From Pholis gunnellus (lineage: Eukaryota; Chordata; Actinopteri; Perciformes; Pholidae): DNA of 64,000 bases. Below, piece by piece: positions 44,925-58,486 of the stretch; positions within the stretch are counted from its first letter, which is position 1; each line of letters starts with the position of its first letter. The notes under the pieces were generated by a model. The model saw nothing but the letters and a program-made list of their open reading frames with translations, had not been told where the DNA came from and did no database searches. The translations under genes were made by a program, and so were the position numbers. The DNA lies in NCBI GenBank assembly GCA_910591455.2, contig OU342823.1, forward strand, positions 1,970,001-2,034,000, in the 5' to 3' direction.

Positions 44925-45135
44925 GACTACGTTCACATTACAGGGTGTAATGCTCAATTCAGATTTTTTTCCCCTCGTTCCAATCTTTCTGTCTGGACTG
45001 TTCATATTCACCTCATTCACATTCATATCTGACATCAGTGTGAACAGATCTCTGGCCTGTAACGCCTCACATGCAACCAATAAAGTCACACACATGGGGA
45101 AATACTCCAAAATCATAACGTTGGACTTTGTGTGA
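44925..45135. repeat. MITE-like repeat (candidate)
   Basis: TACGTTCACATTACAGGGTG, TAATGCTCAATTCAGATTTT and CTGTTCATATTCACCTC match, from memory, a short non-autonomous DNA element frequent in fish (CGTTCACACT...AATTCGGATTTTT). I do not see clean terminal repeats. Confidence 0.4.
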
Positions 45136-46660
45136 CTCCTCAAAAAAACTTTTAATTTCGGCTGATACTTAACTTAACAAGCTCTTCTGTGAATTAAGTT
45201 AAATAAACTAAAGTAAGAAACACTGCCAGTCAGCACATCAACAAATGTATCAGAAGAACTGAGTGTATTGTGAAAAGTCTGTTAGATACATTCAACTAAC
45301 CAGGCCAAAAAACCTCCTCAAATGTTTCCTATTGTCCTAACTCTATGAACCTATTGTTAGATTTCACAGAGATTTATAACGATCCAACTATATTTTAGAA
45401 TGAAAATAAAATATGTAATTATTATCTTTCTCGACTTTAAAGGCCACGAGAATCTGTGAGTACAAGAAAATAATTCTTGTCACTTTCATATTTACATAAT
45501 ATTAAATGTGACTGCACGCTCTTATTCCGACCGCACTTGCCAGTAGTGCAAGTGGCTCCTGCTGAGGACTGAGGTAACATCAGTTACAACTTTGCTATAT
45601 GCCAATGTAAATGACAATCACGTTCCTAATGTTTTCATCCAGTTCTGCTTAGTTTGCACTGGGGGCTGTTTTAAGATGTCTGTATTGTAAACATTCTGGT
45701 TTTCATTTGTCGTCCAAGTAGTATTGACTAATCACATCTAAGCAGGCTTTGGTATCTGCTATCGTCTAATGATGATTTAGCTTTTTATTAGCTCAAAGTT
45801 AGCTTGTAAACGGGCCTCTTGTGAGGCAATCCGGTTGCGCACGTCATTTCTCATTTCTCATCTCCAAATCCAGTCTTGCATTGTACTCTCTGGAGAACTG
45901 TCTCTGCATAGTAAACAATTGATTTGATTAACAGGTCGTCCCTTAACGCTCCCTATGAAACCGTCTTCCTGTCCTGGTGTTGGCCAACCCAAACCCCAAA
46001 CATGTCCCTACCTTTAGCTGAACCCTGTGTATTCTGTAGAGTACACAATGAGAAGGTGCTATTTGAGAGGCTTTATTTAAGAAAAAAACTGTTTTGATGG
46101 ATTCAGAACCATCTGCTAATTTCTTCGTAGGCTAAGTGAGCAGGATAACTCAGCCACGGATGGTGAATGTGAATTTCCATAGAATTTCCATAGAAATTCA
46201 AGTGCACGTTGGGTTGAAAAGTCTGCACTGCATTAGTTAATGTCACTTTTACAAAATTGCTAATTGTTCATAGAACAACAAAAAAAGAAGGGAGACCATA
46301 CCTGCAAAGATTGCACAACAATGAACTGCAGTGTAAAGTAAGTGAGTAAAGCAGTTCGATGTAAATGGACTAAAACATGCAAACCAGTGGCTTGTTTCTT
46401 TATTAAAGGAATAACTGAAAAATATAAAAAGGCATAAAGTATGCATACATAACAGTATGGCAACCCACTGGATGTTGACAGTGACGCGTCCTTCACTAAC
46501 GTATCATGACTTTCAGGACCTGAACAGAGGCCACATCTGGTACTGGGACTGTAAAGAGAGGGACAGCAGAAGTCCAGTAGAAGAAACTGCCTCTCCTTTT
46601 TTTTTCCTTTCGAGTTTGTCCTCATATGTAAACTGCCGTAATAAGGTTAACAAACGTACT
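45136..46660. other. unassigned sequence
   Basis: About 1.5 kb without a recognisable gene. It contains a short tandem AGAATTTCCAT near 46178-46196. Confidence 0.5.
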
Positions 46661-46684
46661 CATCTGAACACTTTTTTCCTTCGC

Positions 46685-47070
46685 ATAACCAAGTGGTTTT
46701 GTTGCCTAAACCTAACTACATAGTATTGTTGCATAAGTAAACCTAAAAATGAAATACACCTACATTGTAAGTTTATTTTGAAAAGACACTATGCATTTTA
46801 GCGAGCGGAAACTTGACTCGCTGTCCATGACACATCCAAAACTGGTCTAAGAGTGGTACCTGCAGCGCCTCAGTCTGGTTAGGTTAAGGCAACAAAATGA
46901 CTTGGTTTAGTAAAAGATCGTGGTTTGGGTTAAAATCATGTATGTTTAAAGAGAACTCACATGACGTGGTACGTAATTAAATACTCAACGTGTTGACTTT
47001 TGGTCTCAGACAGGAACAAACAGCGGTCTCCTGGGTGAAAGTCCTGTGCTTGTTTGACCCATCATCCTCC
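46685..47070. repeat. dispersed repeat with inverted arms
   Basis: AACCAAGTGGTTTTGTTGCC at 46687 and its imperfect reverse complement GGCAACAAAATGACTTGGTT at 46889 form arms about 190 bp apart, extended by CTAAACCTAAC/GGTTAGGTTAA. The text GGTCTCCTGGGTGAAAGTCC near 47021 matches, in reverse, the repeat at 36203. This is the same family as 36196-36720. Confidence 0.6.
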
Positions 47071-50000
47071 CTACCTGGACTTTGTAGCTCTTTACACTAC
47101 GTCACCGCCAGAGTTGCCGCGGCCACTAGAGGTCGCCACTTAACAACAAGCGTAAATACGACTCGTTATAAGTTGCTTGCACAGATTACCTATATGGCCA
47201 TTTTATAACAGTGAGGATGGCTTGCATCTATCTGACTGGAATACACCTTGAAATCTGTACTTGCTGTAAACAATAGCAACTCATACATTAACACACTATG
47301 AGATGTTCCCTGAAATCTGTGGATTTTATCATTTAAAATTCATTCTTTAGTTAGAAATAGCATTTTGTTTCACTTTGATTTGCTGTGATGCTACGATATT
47401 TAAATGAAACAGAGTGTGGTTTAATGAGACTGTATTCAAGGCCTCCAGGCAACTAACCTATACGATTTGAAAGGGAGTAGATGGTTAATATCCTCTGTAT
47501 GATACAAATGGGAAATAATGCTCTATACAGAGACACACGCATACACAGTCAACAGTAGGCTTAGAGCAGATGGATTATGCTATTCAGGTCCAGTAGATGC
47601 TGCTTCTTACTTTATTATTCACACCAGCGTGGGATCAAAAATATTTATCTAGTTATAGTTTCTTTCCTTGTAAATTGATTAACAGAAACATCAGGTGTTT
47701 GGCTAAAATCTGGCAGGTAAAGTCTACATCCAACCTTCAGGTTATTACCTAGAACACACATTTTTTCATCAGATTAAATGTATTCTTTTTTGTCAAAGCA
47801 ATTTCACAGTATTGGCATTTGTATTATGTTCTGTACATTTCAAGCACCCTGCTTATCCTTTGCTTTGTCATAATACATTATTGAGATGTTTGAGAGGTAA
47901 TTTGAGCTGACAGCTAAGTGAGACCAATATTAATTCTTTTTGGCAGATGACTGCTCACCGAAAACAGAGACAGACAGATGCTTTTACTCAAAGACAAAAC
48001 AAACGACCATAGCTCTTCTTGATTTTAATAGCATGTAAGCAGTAGGTAAGAGTCCACTGAGACAGGAGGGTGTGATCATTTAGTTCTGTGTGAAATCACA
48101 ATCAAGCATTTCCCTGAAATGGTAAAATGATTCCAGAAACTTTCCTCTCTGAAAACTGAAATAACAGGAAATGGATATCATTTCATGAGAAAAAGTCAAA
48201 TCCTTATTGGCAGAGAGAACGTTGGTATTGGTTGATTCTGCAAAACTCCATATTCAATTCAGTGTAACTGTTTTTTTTATTGTTCTTTCTACAAAATCTC
48301 CCCATAAAAAAGTTTATACTATACTACTTCTATACTACTAAATGGTGTAGCCTAATATGTACATGTTTTGGAGGAAACATACCATAATTGCTGTGTGGTT
48401 TATCTTCTCTGGCAGGAATTTGACAGCGCACATCTGGGTTCTCATCCCGTGTGTGGCTGGTTTAAGGCTTCACACACACTTTGGTTAAGGGAAAGATTGG
48501 TAGTTCAGCTAACTAATAGTTAAACACTGTTTACATTGAAGCTATGCTAACAGTATGATATTCGTGATTTTAGTCTGATTGCCATGAAATTCAGTACACA
48601 TGTTCATGTTCTCAGGATGAAATGTGATGAGTTTGAAGATCCTCTGACTTTTCCATCTGGCACAGTCATCAGGTCCACATTTGCATTCATCCAACTTAAT
48701 TACCAAATACCTGCTAAACTAAAGGCTTTCCCATCAGCTTCAGCCATACTTTGTCATAATTAATAACAAACATGCTAATATTATAAAGTAAGGTGAACAT
48801 GGTAAACACAGCTCTGCTAAAAATCATCATTTTGGCTTTATCATTGTAGAGCATGCTAGCATTAGCATTTAGTTCAAAGCATCACTGTGCAGCCCCACAG
48901 AGCTGCTAGCATGGCTGAAGACTCTTGTGTTGTTTCTCAATGTGCGTTCTTCCGTACTCATTCCTGATATACAGTGCATAAATGCATTCACACCCATCGG
49001 CTATTGGTCTGGTGACGGATAAGCCTCTTGGGGAGAGGGGCTACATTTCTAGGGTTTTGGTGCTGATTGTTTACAGTCCGTTTAGCAATTTGAGACAATG
49101 TGTACGACCGCGTTGTTTCACAAGTTGCCAAGCAAATATTAAACCTATCAAAACGGTGGGTTCCAAGATATCATATCAACATGGACTAGTGGAGCAGGGG
49201 ATCGCATCGCCGATCCTCTGATTGAAGGACAACCCGCTCTACTACTACTACTACTAAGACAAAGTCGCCTACATTCATGCATTGCTTCTTTTGCTCTCCT
49301 CACCGAAGCTGATTCGAATGCGATTGATCAATACTACTCTGAATACAAACGGAAACCAGAAACCGATAACAGCTTGCCATACCTAAATGTTGTCCCTCTC
49401 TCCTCTAGCTCTACTTGTGCTCTAGATGGGGCAGTGGTGTTAATTAACACATTCACACAGGCTGATCTTTCTGCATTTGGCAACTGCACCTGCATTACTT
49501 TTAGCCCGGCTCATGTGTTGAATTTATTCTTATCCTTCTAATATTACAGTTTGCTATTTATTTCAATATGCTGCTCTTTTGCCAGTTGACTTGTTAAATG
49601 TTTGTGATTGGTGATTGCTGCAAAACACTGCCCCTTTCATGAAAACGCGCTCATAGCCAGATTGAGAAACTACTTTGATTTACCGAGTTGATGACCACCC
49701 GTAGGACCGTTTAAATCCTCTTGGACCCTAAGCCTTTTTTTAGGCCTCTTCTCGAAAATTGTAACCCATACAAAAGAGATAACAATTCTGTAACTACAAG
49801 GTCTATTTTTAAAATGTTGATGCTTGAATAACACTAGGGATTGTGAGATTTGATGAGATGAGTAAATATTGTGTATATGTTACTGGTTAATAGTAGCTGA
49901 AAACTGAACACAGCAAACAGGGGAAATTCCCAGGTTCGTCTGAAGAAAAAGCACTGTAATTTATTAAATGAGGCCCTGGCTAGCCTAAAAACATTCCCAA

Positions 50001-50209
50001 TTCATAGCACAAAGGGTGCAGGTGCCTCACAAAAGGATTTGGTGTAAATAAAGTGAAGCAAACCCCAGTTATAGGTGTTTATCTAAAAAAAACATGTCAA
50101 ATTCTCATTTTCGAACCTGGTCCATTGTACTTTTATATACTTTATAACTATATATTTCACTTTATTTATCACTCATATTGTACAATCTATCATAACAGAG
50201 CTGTTTAGC
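47071..50209. other. unassigned sequence
   Basis: About 3.1 kb without a recognisable gene. A short (CTA)n run lies near 49239-49255. Confidence 0.5.
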
Positions 50210-50860
50210 ATCATTTTGACCCATTTTGACCCATTTTGACCTCATATCTCTCCTGGATGTCTGTCTGTTTGTCTGGAGCGCTTGCTCAGGCTCTGCCGGG
50301 CGGATCTTGTCATGTGACCACTCGTTAGATCCGGGTGCTTATTTCGAACACACTCGTGTGTTCCATGAAGTGATTGACAGAATTTTCAGCCAATACAACT
50401 CCAAAACCGTGCCGCGATCAGCCCCCAAGCCCCCTGTATGATACGCCGCTGGCATTCTGACCACCATTTTGGCTCAGATGAACGGAGAAACGCCATTTTT
50501 AGTTCCAGATGTACTCACTTAGCAGACGAACACATTACTAGTAAGGAATAATTTGGGATTTCACCGTTTTGGACCTGAAAACCGACTCCCGGTATGATAC
50601 AGTTCTAATATTTCGCAGTGTGGGAGTTGTGCTTTCTGTGGCTTGTTGGCTGTAACTCCTGAACGCTTTGACGGAGAGTAATTTGGACGATACCGTTGAA
50701 CTCTGTGTGAAATGTTCGTCCAGCTAGCTGTGTGATATGCTAAGGGGGAAGCAATGGCCCCTGTTTTTGAAGCGTTCTCTGAGTTGTTGGCTTGCCGGCT
50801 GTGGCATAAAATGCATGATATTGTGGCGGATCTTCTTAGTTAGTTAGTAGAATAGTTTAT
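50210..50860. other. unassigned GC-richer block
   Basis: Opens with three copies of CATTTTGACC (50213-50243). GC content and CpG are higher than the neighbours, for example GATCCGGGTGC and CGTGCCGCGATCAGC. It looks like an inserted element or an old exon region, but no frame matches a family I know. Confidence 0.35.
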
Positions 50861-53800
50861 AATGGTGTTTGCAGTGTGTAAAATGGTTTACATGATTAAA
50901 TTAAGGAGACTTTTTTCGATAAAATAAAAAAAAAAATGTAATTATTTTTTAAAATTTCTTTATGAACTTTGATTTCTACGACGCTCTCTTCGATTAAATA
51001 TCTCACTCTGAACCCCAAATGGGGCTCGCTCGGGTCCAATCACAGTTGTTTTTAATTAAGCCAGATAACAAAAAGATACCATGGATATGTTGAACGCCCT
51101 TGGTAGTGCAGGTCAAGGTCAAGCACCTTGCAATCAGGTGTGAAGAAGCAGACGAATTCATGTCTTAAATGTTCCTGTTTTCTTCTCCTACTGGATTGGA
51201 TTTTCAACAATGTTTCTTTTGCGAGTTTAAAGGTCTATCGTGTATTATGCACCACAATCTCCTATTTTCTATACAAACACTTTCTTTAGATTACAAAAGA
51301 TCTCCCTTTTTTACACAGCATCCTTCATCTGAGTCTGAGGGATTTGTCTGGCTAATTCCTCTCTCTCACTGGCGTGTTATTATGGATGGGTTGTGCCTAA
51401 TGCTTTGGCATACAATGCTCGCTTCGTGCATGTTTCTCAGTGAATGCACATAGATTTCTGAGCTCATTGAAAAGGTTCCTGTCTCAGGTAATCAATAAAA
51501 AGACATGTTTGCTCTAACTCGTGTCTGAGCTCTGAATGGAGGCGCTTTCTTTGTCTCTGGGAGTGGTGAGCATTGTGTGCATGAGCTGCTGACTAAGCTC
51601 CATCTTGTAAAAAGTAAGGTTATAGGAAACCAATGGAATGAAAGCTCTGGGAAACATTATGCAAAGTAGCACCTCGCTTTGTTGGATCTGAATTGAGCCT
51701 TTGACAAACAAAGGCTGTGGAGCATTTCACAGTCTGTGTGTGGATGTCCTTTCTGGTCAAAATGAAACTTACTTTACTAGGGATGTTTACAGAAGTCAAT
51801 ATTTGCATCCCTATCTGGATTTGTTGAGATAGAAACAGTCTTTGTGCTTGGATTGGGATAAAACTTGCCAATCCAACGGCTGTTGTTATATTGATGCCTT
51901 GTTGTCACTGTTTTACAGTCACTTATAATTAATTACAACAATGATTTGCTTCTGAGCTGAATATACTGGTAGGAGCTGTCAAATTCTCAATATTCTGTTC
52001 ACAATGGCGTGTCTTTGGGTTTGATTGCCTTACCACTGTTTCTCTGCCAACTATATACTACTACATCAGATTGCAAACTTTTCAAACAACGATGCTTAAA
52101 TTAGTCCCCGACACAAGTCTGTTTCAAGTGTCTGCATGAATGGAAGCCAGTGGCAGCCTGGAAAAAAGGACAACACTTCTACACTACATCGAGACAAACA
52201 ACAGCACACGTCTTTTGTTCGGATGCCGAAAACAACCTATGTTTACACTTGGCTGATAAAAAGAAGCTGTGACTGTAGGAAATATGACTTTTGTACTTCA
52301 GAAGCAAAAAATGAATTAGCGGGACATTAAAATAGCCTAACAAAACATCTTAGGAAGGTGTTTTTGGACAGGGGCAGATGGATGTGACAGCAAAGCATGC
52401 AATTGTAACGATCATAGGCATGATGCATTTCGATGAGGAACAATGTCATCCTGAAAGGGGCAACAGTTCAGACTTGTTTCATGTGTATCAGTGGCTGCTG
52501 TGATTTAAAAATTAGGGAGGACAGGAGGACAACCACCCCATTGTAAAGTTGCCTGTCAGTAAACTGCACACGGCAGTGTAGACCTCCCGAGGTCAGAGGC
52601 TGCCCGACATGCTGCTGCACTCCACTAACCAGGGACTAAATACCGTTGTGGGCCATGGACTGCTGCCTGAGTCTCTAAAGGCTGCTATAACAGACAAACT
52701 GTTGTGTTGTCTAACACAAGTAGCGAGGTACTTTTGTACGTATTTTTGTAGGCCTACCCCAGAAGTTAGTATCGCACTGGTTCCCTTGACCAAAAGCCAA
52801 TTGGATTTTTCCATTGAATTTTGATTATTGCTTAAAATAAGCTTAGTTGTATTTCTATGATACTAACATGTTTTGTTCAGCAAGATAATCTTCACAGCTA
52901 AAGGTGGACTAGTGTTCGGCGTGATTACGTTTTGTAGTCTTACTTAGCCAGTTGTTGGCAAATGCTTTCTTTAAGCCACCTAAAAGCTTAAAACTTCTAG
53001 AGAGGGGTATTTACTGACCAGGAGCAGATTGTTGATTTGAGAGTAAAACCCCTGTCTACGTCAATGAACCTGAGGTGGAGAAAACGGTTTTAAGATCCTG
53101 GCAATCAGCAGCACAAACAACCTGACATGGTCATCACACATCTCCATCCTGATGAACAAAAGCTAAACGGCTGTATTCCTTTATGCAATAGAAAGTATCC
53201 TGACTGTAAACATTACAAACTGACATGGGATGTGTACGGCACAGGACAGGAGGCTCTACACCTAGAGTAGGTTAACCAGATTTAAATTAGGCATGTAAAC
53301 AGAAGTCTAAGGAAAGGAAATAGGGATCCCTCTTTCAGGATTGACTGCTAGAATTACAATTTGGAGAAACAAAATTACAAATTACAGTTTGAAGTAAATT
53401 AATTTGGTCAATTATAGTACATACTATATAATATTTAAGGACATATTATATGATATTAAATAAATATTCAGTGTGATAAGTAATAAGAGTGAACACCACG
53501 AAAGGAGCACAGACAACACTCCTGCACAACTGAAGGAAAAGTCAAGTTTGTAACTTGTTATATGGTTACAAAGTGAAAAAAATCAACAGTTTGGTCTGGC
53601 AAGACTCAGTTGTCACTTTTGTCAGCAGGACGGCCTTTCCAATACAAATACAAACAGGATATCAAATCCAATAAGTTCCTTGTATGTTCAACATACCATG
53701 GCAATAAGCGGTTCTGATTCTGATTCTGATAAGCGCATTTGTTTAAAATGTGTTTTTGCTTTGCCAAATATCACATTAAGTTCCAGGGACATCCCTAATG

Positions 53801-53985
53801 ATAAGTATACAAGATAAACTTCTTCACCTCTAATTTGATGGCAGTTGCTTACATTTCCACCACTCACCCCCCGCCTCCCTCTTCTTTATGCAGCTTTGTT
53901 TGTTGTCCCTCTTCTTTTCATTCCATGTTAAAATGGTACTACAGGAAGGACGTGGGGAAACTAATGACTATCAATATTTATTTTT
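50861..53985. other. unassigned AT-rich sequence
   Basis: About 3.1 kb without a recognisable gene or element. Confidence 0.5.
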
Positions 53986-54640
53986 TCCTGCCGCAATGCA
54001 GAGAAATGGTGTGATTATGGGGGATGAAGGGGGCTCGAGAAGTTGGTAAAGCAGGGATTTTTTTGGGGGGGTGGGTTAGTGTGTTCAGTAGGGACCTGGA
54101 TGGAGCCCGTAATGATGCTGTAATTATATTTGGCATGAGAAGGTGGCCGTGGGGCTACCGTTAATGTAGCGTTAGGGGAACCTCATTAGGCTTTCACATG
54201 GCCTGACAGTTTCATTAAAGCCCAGCCGTCCCCGTCTGCCAGCACCAGTCCAAAGTATTTATAAAATAAATCTTTAAGCCTCACCACCCCCCCCCCCCCC
54301 CCCCCCCCCCTTTTCCTGCCTGCTTCCTCTTATTCAGTTTGTCTACACGCATATAAGGCGGAATGTCAGTTCTGGTGAATCGATGGTGGAGGCAAAACAG
54401 CTACCTCTCTGTCCCCGCCTATCTCCCTCATTAGTGTTTAGATCTCTTTTAATTTCAGCTCCTTATCTATCAGTGTAATGGTCTGGCTGTTATTGACTGC
54501 CTCTTTATGTATCGCCTGCTGGGGGCTAGCTGAAATGCAACGGTCGAGCTTTCTAGAGTGCCGTCCAGTGCCTCGTTTGTTCATTTCAAGTATCAGTGAG
54601 GTTTCAGAGATGTCTCTCCATGCCACTGAGGACATGAGGT
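53985..54640. promoter_or_regulatory. candidate conserved non-coding block with poly-C
   Basis: Non-repetitive sequence on both sides of the C24 tract at 54287-54310, with motifs such as CCGTTAATGTAGCGTTAGGG, CAGTTTCATTAAAGC and TCTTTTAATTTCAGC and no coding frame. Inference only. Confidence 0.3.
54287..54310. repeat. poly-C tract, 24 bases
   Basis: A run of 24 C. The opposite strand can form a G-quadruplex. Its length is probably inaccurate in assemblies. Confidence 0.95.
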
Positions 54641-56225
54641 GAAGCCAAGTCTGGTGGAGGATGAAAGGCAGGTGATCAAGTATTTACACACATCACCTTA
54701 ACTTTGGGGGGATGTGAGAAGACAGAATGCACCAGGCATACCTGACTCTGCAAAATTAAATATGTCGCCAATCTGAAAAGGTTACTTCATGACCTGCTAG
54801 TGATGGGGCCAAAGGGTACTTTACACGAACAATAGCGCTACAGCAAAGCAAGAAGCTGAGTAGGTGTGAGCACTTTGCTAGAGGGTAAAGGTCAGGATGT
54901 ATGAAACTTTAAAACATTCCACAGCCGATAATTTCTCCGAGGCTGGATTTTGGAACTTTGGAAAATTAATTACAGCAGAAATCATTTTCTTCTCCACTTC
55001 AAAGCTGGTGAGGAACTTCGGTAGATCTTTTTCTGCGCCCCCGCTTTCGGGAGTCAAAGTCTCATTCATTATTCTCAGAGACATGTCATGTAACTCATGC
55101 ATCAGCACGACACTCATCTGGTTTAGTAATCAATATGAAAGATGAACTCTGTCAAAGTTACACAAGCCTGCATTTTGAAGGTTTCGGGGTAGAGTGTAAA
55201 AATGTTCAAACTGATTTTTCCAAATTATTTTGTTACAAAAAATAAATCTCCTGAATGTTTCATGCAACACACATAATGGAGAGTAAGCTGCTATTTCACA
55301 AAAATGTCCTCACCTAAATCCCTTTAGAATTAAAACACTGCTGAAATAAAGGTGTATGAGGTAAGTGTAAGTGTAAGAGTTGTCTTGCATGGAGCACGGT
55401 GACTGATCGAGTGATATAACGATGTGTTGCAAGATGTCAGCAGGTTATTGTAGCTCATGCACGGACAACCCAGTGCAGCTCACTTATAACCAGTCTTGCA
55501 GACTCATTTATTTGGCCACTTGGGGGCAGCAGAAACTGTAATGTAACAATGACATATCATCACCCTTTCATTTGATGTGGTGAACTTTTAAGCAAACAGT
55601 TGCATCATTATCGATCATTTTGGAGTGGAGTGGTTTTTGTGTCCACCTGATGAATGTAAGTCCAATATGGACTCTCTTTTATCTCTGTTTTGTTCTCTAC
55701 CAGCACCTGATGGTAAAAACGGGCTTTTCAGCATTAGTTTTTCTGTATTTTTTATATTTAAGATACAACCCAGTTGCCAGAAAAAAAGGTTGGTATTGTA
55801 CTTTTCTCTGCAAACCACAGTACATTTCTGAACCAAAAATATGTTTCATCAATACGTTTCTTATCAGCCTAAATTATTGGATAGGTTTCGCCAACAAAAC
55901 AACTGGGTTAAGGTTAGAAAAAAATCATGGTTTGTGTTAAAATAATAATGTAGCAACGTTACAACCGTACAAATGTAACTAACGTGAATAAATGACTCCT
56001 TTTTAGTCTTTTTAGTCTTTTGCGTAACAAGAGCATGTAACAAGCAAAAATTAAATGTTACTTTAGTTTAGATTTCATCCCTCTTTGTTGGTAATGAACG
56101 TTACATTTTCTTTATTTTTCCAGACAACAGTTTCTAATTCTTCTATTACAAACTGATTTGTGACTGCATACAAACTACCAAGGATTAATCATTTTCTGAT
56201 AGTAAAATTCTCATTATCTCTAACA
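54641..56225. other. unassigned sequence
   Basis: About 1.6 kb without a recognisable gene. Near 55880-55960 a piece of the CCTAAACCTAA repeat family appears in reverse (GGGTTAAGGTTAGAAAAA, AAATCATGGTTTGTGTTAAA). Confidence 0.5.
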
Positions 56226-56229
56226 GACT

Positions 56230-56500
56230 TCCATCTGGCTTTGAGGACAATTCATCTAAGACTGAAGAACTGCACTCTGCTAGAACCGCTTCTGCTCCGA
56301 TCCTCTTCATCCTCAACCAATCTGCTGCCTTTGATACTGTCAACCAGCAGATACTCCTCATCATCCAGGCTGACCTGGGGATCTCTCAGGGATTGCCTTC
56401 CACCTGTCGCACCGCACTTATCAGATATAATTGAGGGGAACTCTCTACGCCGCACCGTCTCCTCTGGGTTCCCTCAGGGCCCAGTCTGGATCCACCTCCC
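56230..56500 (+). pseudogene. L2-like LINE RT fragment
   Basis: The plus strand encodes LNQSAAFDTVNQQILL, a QADLGISQG-like stretch, RTALIRYN and, after a frame change, a VPSGPSLDP-like segment. These correspond to the RT motifs AAFDTVNHxILL and TGVPQGSVLGP of L2-type elements. Only about 90 codons remain, with an internal TGA, and both ends are truncated. Confidence 0.72.
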
Positions 56501-57015
56501 CCTCTTTTATCTAATCCACGCTGCTCGGCCCTGAGCTGAACTCGCCCAGATCCTCTACAAGACGTTTCCTGCCCAGAGGGCTGAAAATCAGAACACAGGT
56601 TTGCCCTGTACACATGTGCAAACAAATGTCTTTTTGAGAACACCCTTTCCTTTTTTTTAACAGGGCATTAAGGAGCACAAATAAACGTTTTATATTGTAT
56701 GTTCTAATTGGTAGGTGCACTGCAGCATAATACTTAGCAGTAGTATAGCAGTATGTTCTCGTTTCACCTCAGCTAATACAGAGCTTTTTGTTCTTCTTTC
56801 ATCATAAATCACTTATAGTTTGAATACTATGCTTTTGTAGTGTTACAATACCTACCTGCACATTTATAACCAATTCAATACATTTAATTTTAAAACCTTC
56901 AATTATAATAATAATGTCCTGTAAATTGTTTGTGGCTGCTCTCTTTTCTTTGGTTTTATGAACATTAACATTATGGGGTTTGCAATTATTAGTTTTATTT
57001 AGAACATAAATGTCA
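56501..57015. other. unassigned AT-rich sequence
   Basis: About 0.5 kb, no feature seen. Confidence 0.55.
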
Positions 57016-57019
57016 ACTG

Positions 57020-57440
57020 CAGTGGTGGGCCGTCAGGGCCTGCGAAGCCTTCTCTGCTGGCCTAAACAGAATCACAAAGTTATAGCTATTTTATAAATAA
57101 TATTTTTTCTTAAATACACTACATGTATCATAATTTATAAAAATATTTTTCCCATCATCTTATTTTCTCATTGCACAGCTACTGTGTTCCTCAGTTGCTC
57201 TGCTTCCAGTGCAGCTTGTTTTAAGTAGAGCTTTTATCCAATCAGATTTCACCTCTGTGTCTCTAGGTAGAAGAGAGGCCCGAGGCCTGCAGACTCACCA
57301 GTGCCTCCATGTGCAGTTTAAGTGAATGGGGACGATATTGTTGATTGACATAGTCTTCAACCAATCAGATCTTTAGTTTGACATGTTGGGCGTATTCTTT
57401 GACGTGTCAGAGCTGCTAGCTGGCCTAGTTTTTTAGTTTT
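57020..57440 (+). repeat. hAT-like element left end (candidate)
   Basis: Begins CAGTGGTGGGCCGTCAGGGC, a terminus with the CAGTGG start of many hAT elements, followed by GCCTTCTCTGCTGGCC and the CCAATCAGATTTCACC/CCAATCAGATCTTTAG segments that I recall as a teleost repeat. I find no matching right end in the window. The transposase scraps at 58487-59630 could belong to it. Confidence 0.45.
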
Positions 57441-58425
57441 AGCTGAATTTATTTTGACTATATGCATTGTTTGTTAATGCCGCCGCATCCCATCATGCGG
57501 GTATTCATGTACTGCACTCATTGTATTTGTAGATGTTGAGCTTCATTTTTACGAGTGAAGGCCAGAAGTCCCTAAATATATGTGGTATCATCATGCGTCA
57601 TGTAATCCTATGTGGACCGTTTCAATGGAATGACAATGAAAAAAAGGCAATGATTCATATATAAATAGCATAAATGTGGCTAACCACACAGCAGTAGCAT
57701 TTGCTAAATGGCAAAGTCTTTCTCTTTCTAAACCACTTGTGGGATGAAGCTAATTTCCAGATTAGCTGAATATACGTGCAGTAAGAAAAAACATAGTATC
57801 ATACAATTTGTAGAATTAGATTCCAGTGGTGCCCAAGTAGGATTTATTTCGACTCAATCCAAACATTTCTAAGAACTCAAGAGCCTTGTTAAGTCCTAAA
57901 GTCCAAATGTATTGAAAAAAAAGCTAATGTAATCAATAGTAAAATTTAAAAGGTTTTTATTTAACAAATATATTCAGCTTGAATACATATTTTCACTACC
58001 TTTTATACTTTCAAAGACTACCTTTTCACTGCAATCAAAAAATGGTTTGATATTTGATATTTTGTTACCCTTTTTTTAAGGGTGATGAAATACTGCATAA
58101 TTATAAGCTTTATGTGAAAACTTCACTTGAATACATTTTCATTATGACCAATTGATGAGGATGAAAGTTATTAAATACATTTGACAATTGCATTGGTAAA
58201 GTAACAGTTTCAAACATTGTTGTCTATTAAAGCCTTTTTTTATTAATGCAATTTTATTATGAGATGTATTTAGTTAAAGGCAGGGTTGGTAATATTCTTC
58301 AAAACCATGTCTGATATATATGTTTTTATTCTCATTACATCCTGACAGCAATCAATGAATCAAATGTTCTGACAAAACAGAATGAGAAAGCTGGTATCTA
58401 TGGCTGCAGCAGGACTGTAATTAAG
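57441..58425. other. unassigned AT-rich sequence
   Basis: About 1 kb without a recognisable gene. TTAAAGGCAGGGTTGGTAAT near 58275 resembles the start of a known fish MITE, unconfirmed. Confidence 0.45.
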
Positions 58426-58470
58426 CCCGTCCAATCATTACATTCGTCCCAAGTGTAATGATTGGATGGG
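58426..58470. repeat. 17-bp inverted repeat (hairpin)
   Basis: CCCGTCCAATCATTACA and TGTAATGATTGGATGGG pair at 16 of 17 positions around an 11-base loop. A third related copy, GTGAAATGATTGGACAGG, follows. Confidence 0.85.
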
Positions 58471-58486
58471 TTCTGATGTGAAATGA

